This document shows, in pieces, positions 18,278 through 25,739 of a stretch of 64,000 bases of DNA. The position numbers and the translations under genes were made by a program. Source of the DNA: Planctomycetota bacterium (lineage in GTDB: Bacteria > Planctomycetota > J058). The stretch spans positions 1 to 64,000 of the forward strand of contig JAHBXY010000024.1 in assembly GCA_019636275.1 (NCBI GenBank). Direction: 5' to 3'. A model generated the notes under the pieces. That model searched no databases, had not been told where the DNA came from, and was given only the letters and a program-made list of their open reading frames with translations. Position 1 is the stretch's first letter. Every line of letters begins with the position of its first letter.

Positions 18278-19573
18278 CTACTTGAACCGGAGGAGGGCCG
18301 CCATGCCACCCATGCCGGCGACCTCGTCGCGCGCGTAGTTCACGTGCTCGACGCGGGCGCCGGTCATGATCGCCAGCTCCACCGCCTCGTCGACGATGTC
18401 CGGCACGCGCACGGTGGCGCGCTTGCACAGCGGGCACTCGACGAGAGTCGGGGTGCGCTCCTGCTCGTCCTGCGGGCGCTGGAAGAGGAAGTGGCACTCC
18501 GGGCACTCGCGGCCGGGCAGCGTGAGCCCGTCCTGGACGATCAGCGTGCGCACCTGCCCGAAGAACAGGGCGCGCAGCGTGTCGTCGAGCCCGGTCGTCC
18601 CCAGCCCCTCGCGGCCGAGGTTGTCCTTCACCAGCCCCAGGAGCTCGCGCTCCTTCTCCTCCTCGATGCGCGCCTCGATGGCCACGATCCTGCGGCGGGC
18701 CTCGTCGCGCGAGACGTCGAGCGGGATGTCCTCGCGGGCGACGACCTTCTGCTTCAGGTAGGTGTGCAGGTGGTCCTCGAGCAGCGGCAGCACCTCGCGC
18801 GTGCCGCCGAGGATGAGCCGGTCGAAGGGCCGCAGGCGGAAGCGGCGGAAGGCGCGGTCGGCGACCGACTGCAGGTACTGGTGCAAGACGAACAGGTCGT
18901 GGCGCTCGATGCGCCGCTCGTCGAGGCCGTGGTAGCCGCCGGTGCCGATCGCCGCGACCGACCCGCCCTGGACCGAGCCGGGGGCGGCCCCGCGCTTGGA
19001 CGGCGCGGCCGGCGCGCCGGACCGGCGCCGCTGCGGGCCGGCCTCCTGCACGCGGTCGTCGGGCCCGACGGGCTCGCCCGAGAGCTCCTCCCAGCCCTCG
19101 ACCTCGCCCAGGTAGACCTCGAAGATGCGCGCGCGCCGCGAGTCGGTGAGGATCACGCCGTAGCGCTCGTACTGGTCGATGAGGCTGGACAGCGGCGAGG
19201 CGTAGGGGCTGCGGTCGATGACGACGCGGTCGCGCAGGTCGAGCGGTAAGGAGATCGTCTCCACGTCGCCGTTGCCGGCGAAGATCACGTGCGCGCCGCG
19301 GCCCTGCGCCGGCATGCGCCCGACGAGGTCCTCAGCCGCCTCGCGCGCGCGCTCGAGCAGCGCCCGCGCCGCCTTCTTGCGCGCGTCGTCCCAGCCGGTG
19401 TCGGCCTCGACCTGCGCCTCGCCCTCGCGCACGAGGTTCTTCAACACCGCCCGCCGCTCGTTGTGCGGGCCCCAGCCCCGCAGGTAGAGCGACACGTACG
19501 GCGCCTCGCCTCGGGGCATGGCGATGAGCTGGGCGATCCGGTCCTGCGTGAGTAGCTCGCGCGCGTCGGCCAT
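18278..19573 (-). CDS. bacterial archaeo-eukaryotic-type release factor homologue (baeRF-like)
   Basis: 431 residues from ATG 19573 (GGAG eight bases upstream). It has the layout of bacterial homologues of aRF1/eRF1/Pelota: an N-terminal region with RDRVVIDRSPYASPLSSL, the segment GYHGLDERRIERHD at the position of the GGQ loop region, a middle domain (RPFDRLILGGTREVLPLLE), and a C-terminal domain with a zinc ribbon (CPECHFLF, CPLCK) ending in AVELAIMTGARVEHV, as in eRF1 domain 3. A canonical GGQ is absent, so peptidyl-tRNA hydrolysis cannot be assumed; ribosome binding or rescue is more likely. Its place before pheS-pheT fits a translation role. Confidence 0.72.
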   Translation of the reverse strand: MADARELLTQDRIAQLIAMPRGEAPYVSLYLRGWGPHNERRAVLKNLVREGEAQVEADTGWDDARKKAARALLERAREAAEDLVGRMPAQGRGAHVIFAGNGDVETISLPLDLRDRVVIDRSPYASPLSSLIDQYERYGVILTDSRRARIFEVYLGEVEGWEELSGEPVGPDDRVQEAGPQRRRSGAPAAPSKRGAAPGSVQGGSVAAIGTGGYHGLDERRIERHDLFVLHQYLQSVADRAFRRFRLRPFDRLILGGTREVLPLLEDHLHTYLKQKVVAREDIPLDVSRDEARRRIVAIEARIEEEKERELLGLVKDNLGREGLGTTGLDDTLRALFFGQVRTLIVQDGLTLPGRECPECHFLFQRPQDEQERTPTLVECPLCKRATVRVPDIVDEAVELAIMTGARVEHVNYARDEVAGMGGMAALLRFK

Positions 19574-19898
19574 CTGACGTCTCCTCTCGTCCGCGAGACG
19601 GCGATGATATCGCCGTCCCACGGCCGCGACCGGCGGTCCAGCGCCGTCCTCTCCCGGACGGTCGGGTGAGGACTTACGCGAGCGCGACGGCCGCGGCGAC
19701 TCCTTGCGCCGGAGTGGGAAGCGTTTGGCGTGCCGCGCGCTCGCGCGCCCGCCGGTGGAGGGCCTCGGCCGCAAGTCGCTCGCCGACCTCGGGGTGCACC
19801 GCGTTCACCGCCGTCCCACGCTCGCGCCGGCGGCGCTCGGGACGGGCGCGCCCGGCGCGCGGCCACCTGCCCGTTGTGTCCCACGCGTGCGGAGGCGT

Positions 19899-20237
19899 AT
19901 GATCCACCACGTGACGCTCGCCTGGCGCGCGCTGCTGTTCGTCGCCCTGCTGCTGGCCTCGACGCCGTCGCTGACGGCGCTGGCCCCCGCGGCGAGCGCC
20001 CCGTCGTCGCGCCCCACGTGCGAGCGCGTGGCCGACCTCGACGGGGGCGACGAGTCGCCGCTCCAGGAGGCCCAGGAGGCGTCGACCGAGGAGGCCGAGG
20101 GCGACGCCGCCCTCGCCCTGGCCGCGGACCACGACCTCCGCGCGGCCGGCCCCGGGTTCACGCCGTCGGCGCGCCCCGTCCACGAGCACGGGTCGCGGCC
20201 CTCGGCGGCCAACGCGCCGCGCGGCCCTCCGGCCTGA
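19899..20237 (+). CDS. small secreted protein preceding SulP gene
   Basis: 112 residues from ATG 19899 with GGAGG four bases upstream. Residues 1-33 form a signal peptide (MIHHVTLAWRALLFVALLLA) with a likely cleavage after ALAPAASA. The mature ~79 residues are acidic then Pro/Arg-rich (GGDESPLQEAQEASTEEAEG), with one Cys and no recognised fold. It is 190 bp upstream of, and co-directional with, the SulP permease gene. Confidence 0.55.
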   Translation: MIHHVTLAWRALLFVALLLASTPSLTALAPAASAPSSRPTCERVADLDGGDESPLQEAQEASTEEAEGDAALALAADHDLRAAGPGFTPSARPVHEHGSRPSAANAPRGPPA

Positions 20238-20427
20238 CCTGACCCCGCCCTGACGCGCCCTCGCGCGGCCCCGCCCGGGGTCCGCCCGGACGCCTGCCCG
20301 CATGGCGCGACCGCCGGCCCTGCGCCGCGCGCTCCGGCCGCCGCGAGCGCTCCTGCTCCGCTCCGCACCACCCGCCACCCGTCACCGCCTGTGCGCCGGC
20401 CCCGGCCGCGCCTCGCCGGAGGGCTCC

Positions 20428-22224
20428 ATGTCGACCGCCCCCTCCCTGTCCGCGCCCGAGGTCCCGCCGCCCCCCGCGCCCGCCCCGCGGCCCCCGCGCC
20501 AGACGGCCCTCCCCCCGGAGGACCCGCACGCTCGTCCGCCCCGCTTCACCCTCGACACGCTGCGCCGCGACGCCCCGGCCGGCGTGATCACCGGCCTCAT
20601 GGCGGTCCCCCTCACGGTCGGGATCTGCGTCATGTCCGACTACCCCATCCAGGTCGGCCTCCTGACCGTCGTCGCCGCCTGCGTGGTCAGCTTCGCCGCG
20701 TACCTGTTCCGGCCGGGGAACCACGTCGGCGTGCCGGGCGTCGCCGCCGGCCTCGCGCCGGTGCTGGCCATGGGGGTCCACACCTTCGGCATGGAGAACA
20801 TGCCGTGGCTGATCTTCCTCACGTCCGTCCTGCAGATGATCGTGTGGAGGTACCGCCTCGAGCGCTACATCCTCCTGGCCGTCCCGAGGTTCCTCATCGA
20901 GGGCCTGCTCGCCGGCGTCGGCCTGAAGATCGCCATGAAGTTCCTGCCGCACACCTACGCGGCGGCGGGCGGCGGCGGGCGGGTCACCGTCGTGGTCGCC
21001 TCCGTCGCGTCGCTGGGGGCGTTCCTGTGGCTGTATCGCCGCTTCCGCGACACGAGCCCGGGGGTGCCCTACATCGCCGTCATCGGCGGGGGCGCCTGGT
21101 TCGCGGCCCACGCCGAGGTGCCCATGCTGCACCTCGAGCAGGTCCCGCTGCGCCTGGCCTGGCCGATCCCCGACCTCGCGAGCATCCCGCCCGGCGTGCA
21201 CGTCCAGATGCTGCTCTACGCGGCCATGCTCGCGCTGATCGACGTGATCGAGCAGGTGATGAGCAACGCCGCGATCGAGCGGCTCGACCCGCTCGGCCGC
21301 AAGGCCGACTCGAACAACAGCCTGCTGGTCATGTGGCTCGCCAACGGCCTCTCGAGCCTGTTCGGGGGCATGACGAACCTCGACGGGCTGGCCAAGAGCC
21401 AGACCAACCGCATGGCGGGGGCCGTGACGAAGATGTCCGTCCTGTTCGTCGCGGCCGTGCTCGGGGTCGTGCTCGCCTTCCCCTGGCTCCTCACGCGCCT
21501 GCCCGAGTTCTCGCTCGCCGTGCTGATGATCTTCACCGGCTGGAAGATGATCGCCGGGCTGTTCCACGTGGCGGAGCACGGCCGCTACGAGCTGGGGCTG
21601 GCGCTCTTCTGCGGCGCGCTCGTCTTCCGCCTGGGGATCTTCGAGGGGCTGCTCCTGTGCCTGGCCCTGCACAGCTTCATCGTCTACGTGGTCTACCGCC
21701 ACGAGCACCTGCCGCGGCTCGAGATCCTCTCGCGCCTGCTCAGGCTCTTCAGCGACGGGCCGCACCCCCACGCGACGCCCACGATGGAGGTCACGCGCGA
21801 CGAGGTGTCGGGCGGGCTGCGCTACGGGAGCGCCCCGCGGAGCGTCACCGCGGGCAAGGACCTCGACGCGTTCATCGCCGACTGGGCGCACGGGATCAAC
21901 CGGCGCAACCTCCTCAGCGTCGTCAGCACCTACGACCCCGCCGGCCTCCTCTGGGGGACGTTCGCCAAGGAGCTGCGCGCGGGGCACCCGCAGATCAAGC
22001 GCTACTTCGAGCACCTGTTCGAGCTGGACCGGCTCGCCGTGACGTTCGACTCCGGCGAGACCCGCCAGTACGGCGACATCTACATCCGCTCGGGCGCCTA
22101 CCGCTTCACCTTCGACCGGCGCGGCGCGCACGTCTCGGTGCCCGCGCGCTACTCGTTCGTGTGCAAGCGGGAGCGCACGGGCTGGTTCATCCTCGAGCAC
22201 CACTCATCGGAGTTCCCGGCCTGA
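20428..22224 (+). CDS. SulP-type anion permease with C-terminal NTF2/CaMKII-AD-like domain
   Basis: 598 residues from ATG 20428 (GGAGGG four bases upstream). After a Pro-rich cytosolic N-terminus, residues ~45-430 form a SulP/SLC26-like membrane core: GVITGLMAVPLTVGICVMSD is the typical first helix, and NNSLLVMWLANGLSSLFGGM matches the family's NxxGN-like region. The usual C-terminal STAS domain is missing. In its place residues ~470-598 form an NTF2-like (SnoaL/CaMKII association) domain ending in WFILEHHSSEFPA. The likely substrate is bicarbonate or sulfate; the NTF2 domain may oligomerise or sense a small ligand. The SPFH gene follows after 19 bp. Confidence 0.78.
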   Translation: MSTAPSLSAPEVPPPPAPAPRPPRQTALPPEDPHARPPRFTLDTLRRDAPAGVITGLMAVPLTVGICVMSDYPIQVGLLTVVAACVVSFAAYLFRPGNHVGVPGVAAGLAPVLAMGVHTFGMENMPWLIFLTSVLQMIVWRYRLERYILLAVPRFLIEGLLAGVGLKIAMKFLPHTYAAAGGGGRVTVVVASVASLGAFLWLYRRFRDTSPGVPYIAVIGGGAWFAAHAEVPMLHLEQVPLRLAWPIPDLASIPPGVHVQMLLYAAMLALIDVIEQVMSNAAIERLDPLGRKADSNNSLLVMWLANGLSSLFGGMTNLDGLAKSQTNRMAGAVTKMSVLFVAAVLGVVLAFPWLLTRLPEFSLAVLMIFTGWKMIAGLFHVAEHGRYELGLALFCGALVFRLGIFEGLLLCLALHSFIVYVVYRHEHLPRLEILSRLLRLFSDGPHPHATPTMEVTRDEVSGGLRYGSAPRSVTAGKDLDAFIADWAHGINRRNLLSVVSTYDPAGLLWGTFAKELRAGHPQIKRYFEHLFELDRLAVTFDSGETRQYGDIYIRSGAYRFTFDRRGAHVSVPARYSFVCKRERTGWFILEHHSSEFPA

Positions 22225-22243
22225 GCGGCCGCAAGGAGTCGTC

Positions 22244-23179
22244 ATGGACCTCGTCATCTACGGCCTCGTCGGGCTCGCGGCCCTGCTCGCGGGCAGCGTG
22301 TCGGTCATCCGCCAGGGTCACGTGGGGGTGGCCGCGCTCTTCGGCCGCTACCGCCGCGTGCTCAGGCCCGGCCTGAGCCTGCGCATCCCGTTCGTCGAGA
22401 CGGTCGACCGCCGCCTCTCGCTGCAGAACCGGTCGATCGAGCTGGAGTTCCAGGCGATCACCGCCGACCAGGCGAACGTCGACTTCAAGGCGCTGATCAT
22501 CTACGCCGTGCGCGACGCGGAGGAGGAGACGATCAAGCGGGCGGCCTACAGCTTCGTCGACGAGCGCAGCTTCATGCAGGCGCTGGTGCGCAGCGTCGAG
22601 GGGTCGATCCGCGCGTTCGTGGCGACGAAGCGGCAGTGCGAGATCCTCGCCCTGCGCAAGGAGATCGTGGAGGAGGTCAACGCCCACATCGAGCACGAGC
22701 TGCGCGAGTGGGGGTACCGCCTGCAGAACCTGCAGATCAACGACATCGCCTTCGACGAGGCGATCATGCGCTCGATGGCCCAGGTGGTCGCGACCAACAA
22801 CATGAAGGCCGCGGCCGAGAACGAGGCGCAGGCGCAGTTCATCTCCAAGACGCGCGTGGCGGAGGCGGAGGCGCAGGCGCGACGCGTCGTGGCCCAGGCC
22901 GAGCGCGACGCCGACCAGCTCCGGGGCGAGGGGAACGCGCTCCTGCGCAAGCACATCGCGCAGGGCCTCGCGGAGGCCGGGGCGGTCATGGAGGAGGGCG
23001 GGGTGGAGCCCGCCTTCATGCTCTACACGATGTGGCTCGACGCGATGAAGTACGTGGCGGCCCACGGCCACGGGAACCTGATGTCCTTCGACGGCTCGAT
23101 GGACGGCTTCGACAAGGCCCTGCGCCAGACGGCGCTCCTCGGGCGCGGCGCCCGGGAGGCCGGGCCCGCCCGGGTCTGA
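22244..23179 (+). CDS. SPFH/Band 7 membrane scaffold protein (stomatin/prohibitin-like)
   Basis: 311 residues with one N-terminal membrane anchor (LVIYGLVGLAALLAGSVSVI). The SPFH domain spans ~25-200 (RQGHVGVAALFGRY, RPGLSLRIPFVETVDRR, LQINDIAFDEAIMRSMAQVV). A coiled coil at ~180-240 (AAENEAQAQFISKTRVAEAE) would drive ring assembly. AAGGAG precedes the ATG by six bases. Directly behind the SulP gene it may organise or protect that permease in a membrane microdomain; this is inferred from linkage. Confidence 0.88.
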   Translation: MDLVIYGLVGLAALLAGSVSVIRQGHVGVAALFGRYRRVLRPGLSLRIPFVETVDRRLSLQNRSIELEFQAITADQANVDFKALIIYAVRDAEEETIKRAAYSFVDERSFMQALVRSVEGSIRAFVATKRQCEILALRKEIVEEVNAHIEHELREWGYRLQNLQINDIAFDEAIMRSMAQVVATNNMKAAAENEAQAQFISKTRVAEAEAQARRVVAQAERDADQLRGEGNALLRKHIAQGLAEAGAVMEEGGVEPAFMLYTMWLDAMKYVAAHGHGNLMSFDGSMDGFDKALRQTALLGRGAREAGPARV

Positions 23180-23185
23180 CCCCGG

Positions 23186-23227
23186 GGGCGTCAGTCAGTC
23201 AGCGCGGGGCGTCAGTCAGTCAGCGCG
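23186..23227. repeat. tandem 21-bp duplication carrying three-frame stops
   Basis: Two head-to-tail copies of a 21-bp unit (GGGCGTCAGTCAGTCAGCGC and one base). Read leftward each has TGACTGACTGAC, which places a TGA in all three frames. The lipoprotein gene stops inside the second copy, so readthrough from it in any frame would end here. Confidence 0.7.
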
Positions 23228-23654
23228 AGTCGAAGATCGGCTCGTAGTCGCGCCCGACGTCGCGGCCCGCCTCGCGCACGGCCCGGTCGAGGTGCTCGCG
23301 CGTCGTCCGGCGCGGGTCGTAGAGGACCACGTACTTGCCCGTGGCCTCGTCGACCCAGGCGTCCTTGACCCCGCCCACCTGCTTGAGCGCGTGGAGGATC
23401 GGCAGCGGCTCGTCCCAGGTGTCGCGCGCCCCGCGCACCATGATCACCTCGCGCGCGGCGTCGCCCCGCGGGGGGCGGCCGTCGTCGGGCGACACGGCGC
23501 CGCGCTCCGGCGGCGGCTCCGGGCGGCGCGGCGGGCCGCCGCCGCAGCCGGTCAACGCCAGGCACGCGGCCAGGCACGCGGCCAGGCACGCGACGAGGCC
23601 CGCGGCGAAGGTCGCCGCGGGCCTCGGGTGGTCATGGGTGGTGGGTCGGACCAC
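23220..23654 (-). CDS. lipoprotein with heavy-metal-associated-like C-terminal domain
   Basis: 144 residues from GTG 23654 with GAGGG five bases upstream. A lipoprotein signal ends in the lipobox LTGC after an odd triple repeat ACLAACLAACLA, so Cys anchors it to a membrane. A Pro-rich linker leads to a ~75-residue ferredoxin-like domain (EVIMVRGARDTW, KQVGGVKDAWVDEATGKYVV, RRTTREHLDRAVREAG). This has the spacing of HMA domains but no CxxC, so metal binding is unlikely. It is the last gene of the GTPase/roadblock operon and may be its envelope-side component. Confidence 0.7.
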   Translation of the reverse strand: MVRPTTHDHPRPAATFAAGLVACLAACLAACLALTGCGGGPPRRPEPPPERGAVSPDDGRPPRGDAAREVIMVRGARDTWDEPLPILHALKQVGGVKDAWVDEATGKYVVLYDPRRTTREHLDRAVREAGRDVGRDYEPIFDSR

Positions 23655-23665
23655 GCGGTCCCTCG

Positions 23666-24190
23666 TCAGACGTCGCCGAACATGTCGTCGAGGACGCCGC
23701 TCATGTCCTTGAAGTCGTCGTTGAAGATCGGCTTCCCGGAGTCCTTGCGGCTCTTGATCTCGTTGAAGATCGCGTTGAGCTTCTCGACCAGCTCCTTCGT
23801 GTAGAACATGACCATCCCGACGGTCGTGTCCTGCGAGTCGAAGATCGTGGTCAGGATCGTCCGGTCGCCGACGATCGACAGCTGGATGCTCTCGTTCTTG
23901 CCCTGGTGCGTGAGGCTCGAGAACTCGGTCTCGCCCAGGATCTTGGCCACCTCCTTGGTGGCCGCGAACGACGCCGCGACGAGGGCGGCGATCGTCTCGA
24001 GGTTGATGCCCTCGGTCGAGCCCACCTGCGTGACGGGGTGGCCCTCGACGTCGATCAGCATGTTGCAGCGCGACTTCGAGAGGTTCTGGTAGTTCTCGAG
24101 CGCCTTGTTGATGCGCCCGATGTCGTCCTCGTAGAAGATCAGCCGCTGCTTGCGGAGCTTCTGGTCGGTGTCGCTCGGCTTCATGGCCAT
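23666..24190 (-). CDS. roadblock/LC7-domain protein (second copy)
   Basis: 174 residues with a roadblock/LC7 core: an N-terminal helix (FYEDDIGRINKALENYQNLS), strand NMLIDVEGHPVTQVG, helix INLETIAALVAASFAATKEV and strands LSIVGDRTILTTIFD, TTVGMVMFYTKEL. These proteins dimerise and often act as GTPase-activating or scaffolding partners of Ras-like GTPases such as MglA. A C-terminal tail of ~30 residues (DDFKDMSGVLDDMFGDV) is extra to the domain. It sits 12 bp behind the GTPase gene. Confidence 0.85.
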   Translation of the reverse strand: MAMKPSDTDQKLRKQRLIFYEDDIGRINKALENYQNLSKSRCNMLIDVEGHPVTQVGSTEGINLETIAALVAASFAATKEVAKILGETEFSSLTHQGKNESIQLSIVGDRTILTTIFDSQDTTVGMVMFYTKELVEKLNAIFNEIKSRKDSGKPIFNDDFKDMSGVLDDMFGDV

Positions 24191-24202
24191 GGCGCGCGTC
24201 TC

Positions 24203-25285
24203 CTACTGGCCCGCCGGCGTGCCGCCGCCCAGATGCTGCCGCAGGTGGTCGTCGTAGTGCTTCTGCAGGGGCCCGAGCTTGCCCGCGAAGCCGGCGCCGA
24301 CCGCGCCGCCGATGACGGCGATCAGGAGCAGCAGGAGCAGGACGCCCTTGCCCCCGCCCTTCTTCGCCGGCTCCTGCGCGGGCGGGGTCACGTTGAAGTC
24401 GCGCGGCTTGGGCCGGGCCTCCTTCTCGCGGTCCCGCTCGCGGTCCTTCTCGCGCTCCCGCTCCCGCTCCGCCCGCTCGCGCTCCCGCTCCCGCTCGCGC
24501 TCCGCCCGCTCGCGCTCCGCCCGGTCGTCCTGCGCCTTGGCCTTGGCCGGCTCGCGGACCGGCTCCTTCGCCGGCGGCGGCTCGGCCGCCGGCTTCTTCG
24601 GCGGCGGCGTGGCCGCCGCGGGCGCCTTGGCCGGCTCCTTCTCCTTCGGCGGCTCCTTCGCCGGGGCGCTGCCGCCGCCGGGGCCGTCGTTCTGCAGGCC
24701 GTACTCGCGGTTGAGCTTCTCGAGGACGATCTGGGCCAGCTTCTTCAGGGTCGGGAACACGCCGTCGCCGGTGACGGCCACCGCCTCGAAGGTCGGCGCG
24801 CCGTACTTGTTCATCTTGGCGTCGAGCTCTTCGGGGGTGAGGACGTTGGGGAGGTCGCGCTTGTTCCACTGGAGGACCATGGGGATGGTCTTGGGGTCGA
24901 GCCCCTGCTCGCGCAGGTTCTCCTCCAGGTTCTGGAACGACTCCAGGTTCTCGTCCATCTTGTCGGGCTGGGAGTCGGCCACGAACACGACGCCGTCCGC
25001 GCCCTGGAGCACGAGCTTGCGCGTCGCGTTGTAGTAGACCTGGCCCGGCACCGTGTAGAGCTGGAACTTCGTGTTCATGCCGCCGACCTTGCCCAGCTCG
25101 AGCGGCATGTAGTCGAAGAACAGCGTGCGGTCGCCCTCGGTGGCGATCGAGGTGAGCTCGCCCTTCTTGCTCGCGGGCGCCTTCTTGTGCACCACCTCGA
25201 GGTTGGTCGTCTTGCCCGAGAGACCCGGTCCGTAATAGACCAGCTTGCAGTTGATCTCTCGCTTGGCGAAGTTGATCTGGACCAT
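24203..25285 (-). CDS. MglA-like small GTPase with charged linker and C-terminal membrane anchor
   Basis: 360 residues from ATG 25285 (GGGAG five bases upstream). Residues 1-~195 are an MglA-type Ras-like GTPase: P-loop YYGPGLSGKTTNLE, switch region ATEGDRTLFFDYMPLELG, YTVPGQVYYNATRK, and NKRD base-recognition motif in LQWNKRDLPNVL. Myxobacterial MglA (~195 residues) ends about here. An extra ~165 residues follow: a Pro/Lys/Ala linker, a striking Arg/Glu run at ~270-305 (RERERERERERAERERERE region), then a single hydrophobic helix (GVLLLLLLIAVIGGAVGAGF) and a short tail. The GTPase is probably tethered to the inner membrane by a long helical stalk. Confidence 0.88.
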   Translation of the reverse strand: MVQINFAKREINCKLVYYGPGLSGKTTNLEVVHKKAPASKKGELTSIATEGDRTLFFDYMPLELGKVGGMNTKFQLYTVPGQVYYNATRKLVLQGADGVVFVADSQPDKMDENLESFQNLEENLREQGLDPKTIPMVLQWNKRDLPNVLTPEELDAKMNKYGAPTFEAVAVTGDGVFPTLKKLAQIVLEKLNREYGLQNDGPGGGSAPAKEPPKEKEPAKAPAAATPPPKKPAAEPPPAKEPVREPAKAKAQDDRAERERAERERERERERAEREREREKDRERDREKEARPKPRDFNVTPPAQEPAKKGGGKGVLLLLLLIAVIGGAVGAGFAGKLGPLQKHYDDHLRQHLGGGTPAGQ

Positions 25286-25339
25286 GAACGCTCCCACTCC
25301 CGCATCGCCGCTTCGGCGGCACCCCGGACCCCGGACCCG

Positions 25340-25720
25340 TCAGATCCTCCGGTTGAGCCCCCGGATCTTACGCGCCGCCGACTCGACCTCGATGAGGACC
25401 TGGCCGAGCCTCATCTCCATCTTGATGATCACGACCAGGTAGCCCACGTCCAAGTTCACGAACACCATCCGACCGTGCGCCGAGGTGAGGACGAACCTCT
25501 CGAACATACCTCGGCCGAGCTCCTCGAGCCCGCGCTCCGACATCTGGATCATGTGCGACGAGACCGCGGCGACGACGTCCTTCTGGAGGTCGGGGCCCAG
25601 GGCCTCGGCCACCACGACGCCGTCCTTGGTGACGACCATGCTGCCTTTGACCCCGGCAACCTGGTTCAGCTCTTCGAGGATCTTTTCCATCACCGTGGCC
25701 TGGCGCTCCGCGACGTTCAC
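25340..25720 (-). CDS. MglB-like roadblock/LC7 protein
   Basis: 126 residues, essentially one roadblock domain: MEKILEELNQVAGVKGSMVV, TKDGVVVAEALGP, DVVAAVSSHMIQMSERGLEEL, FVLTSAHGRMVFVNLDVGYLVVII. The length and sequence fit MglB, the GTPase-activating dimer for MglA. It is 54 bp before the GTPase gene and 19 bp after the TPR-roadblock gene. A shorter start at the internal Met (MEKILEEL) would also give a complete domain. Confidence 0.85.
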   Translation of the reverse strand: MNVAERQATVMEKILEELNQVAGVKGSMVVTKDGVVVAEALGPDLQKDVVAAVSSHMIQMSERGLEELGRGMFERFVLTSAHGRMVFVNLDVGYLVVIIKMEMRLGQVLIEVESAARKIRGLNRRI

Positions 25721-25739
25721 CGACCCCTGACGGGGTCGG

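Noticed and set aside
14637..18506. Leftward open frame of nearly 1300 codons over pheS-pheT
   Set aside because: Out-of-frame shadow of pheS and pheT, Arg/Pro-rich throughout.
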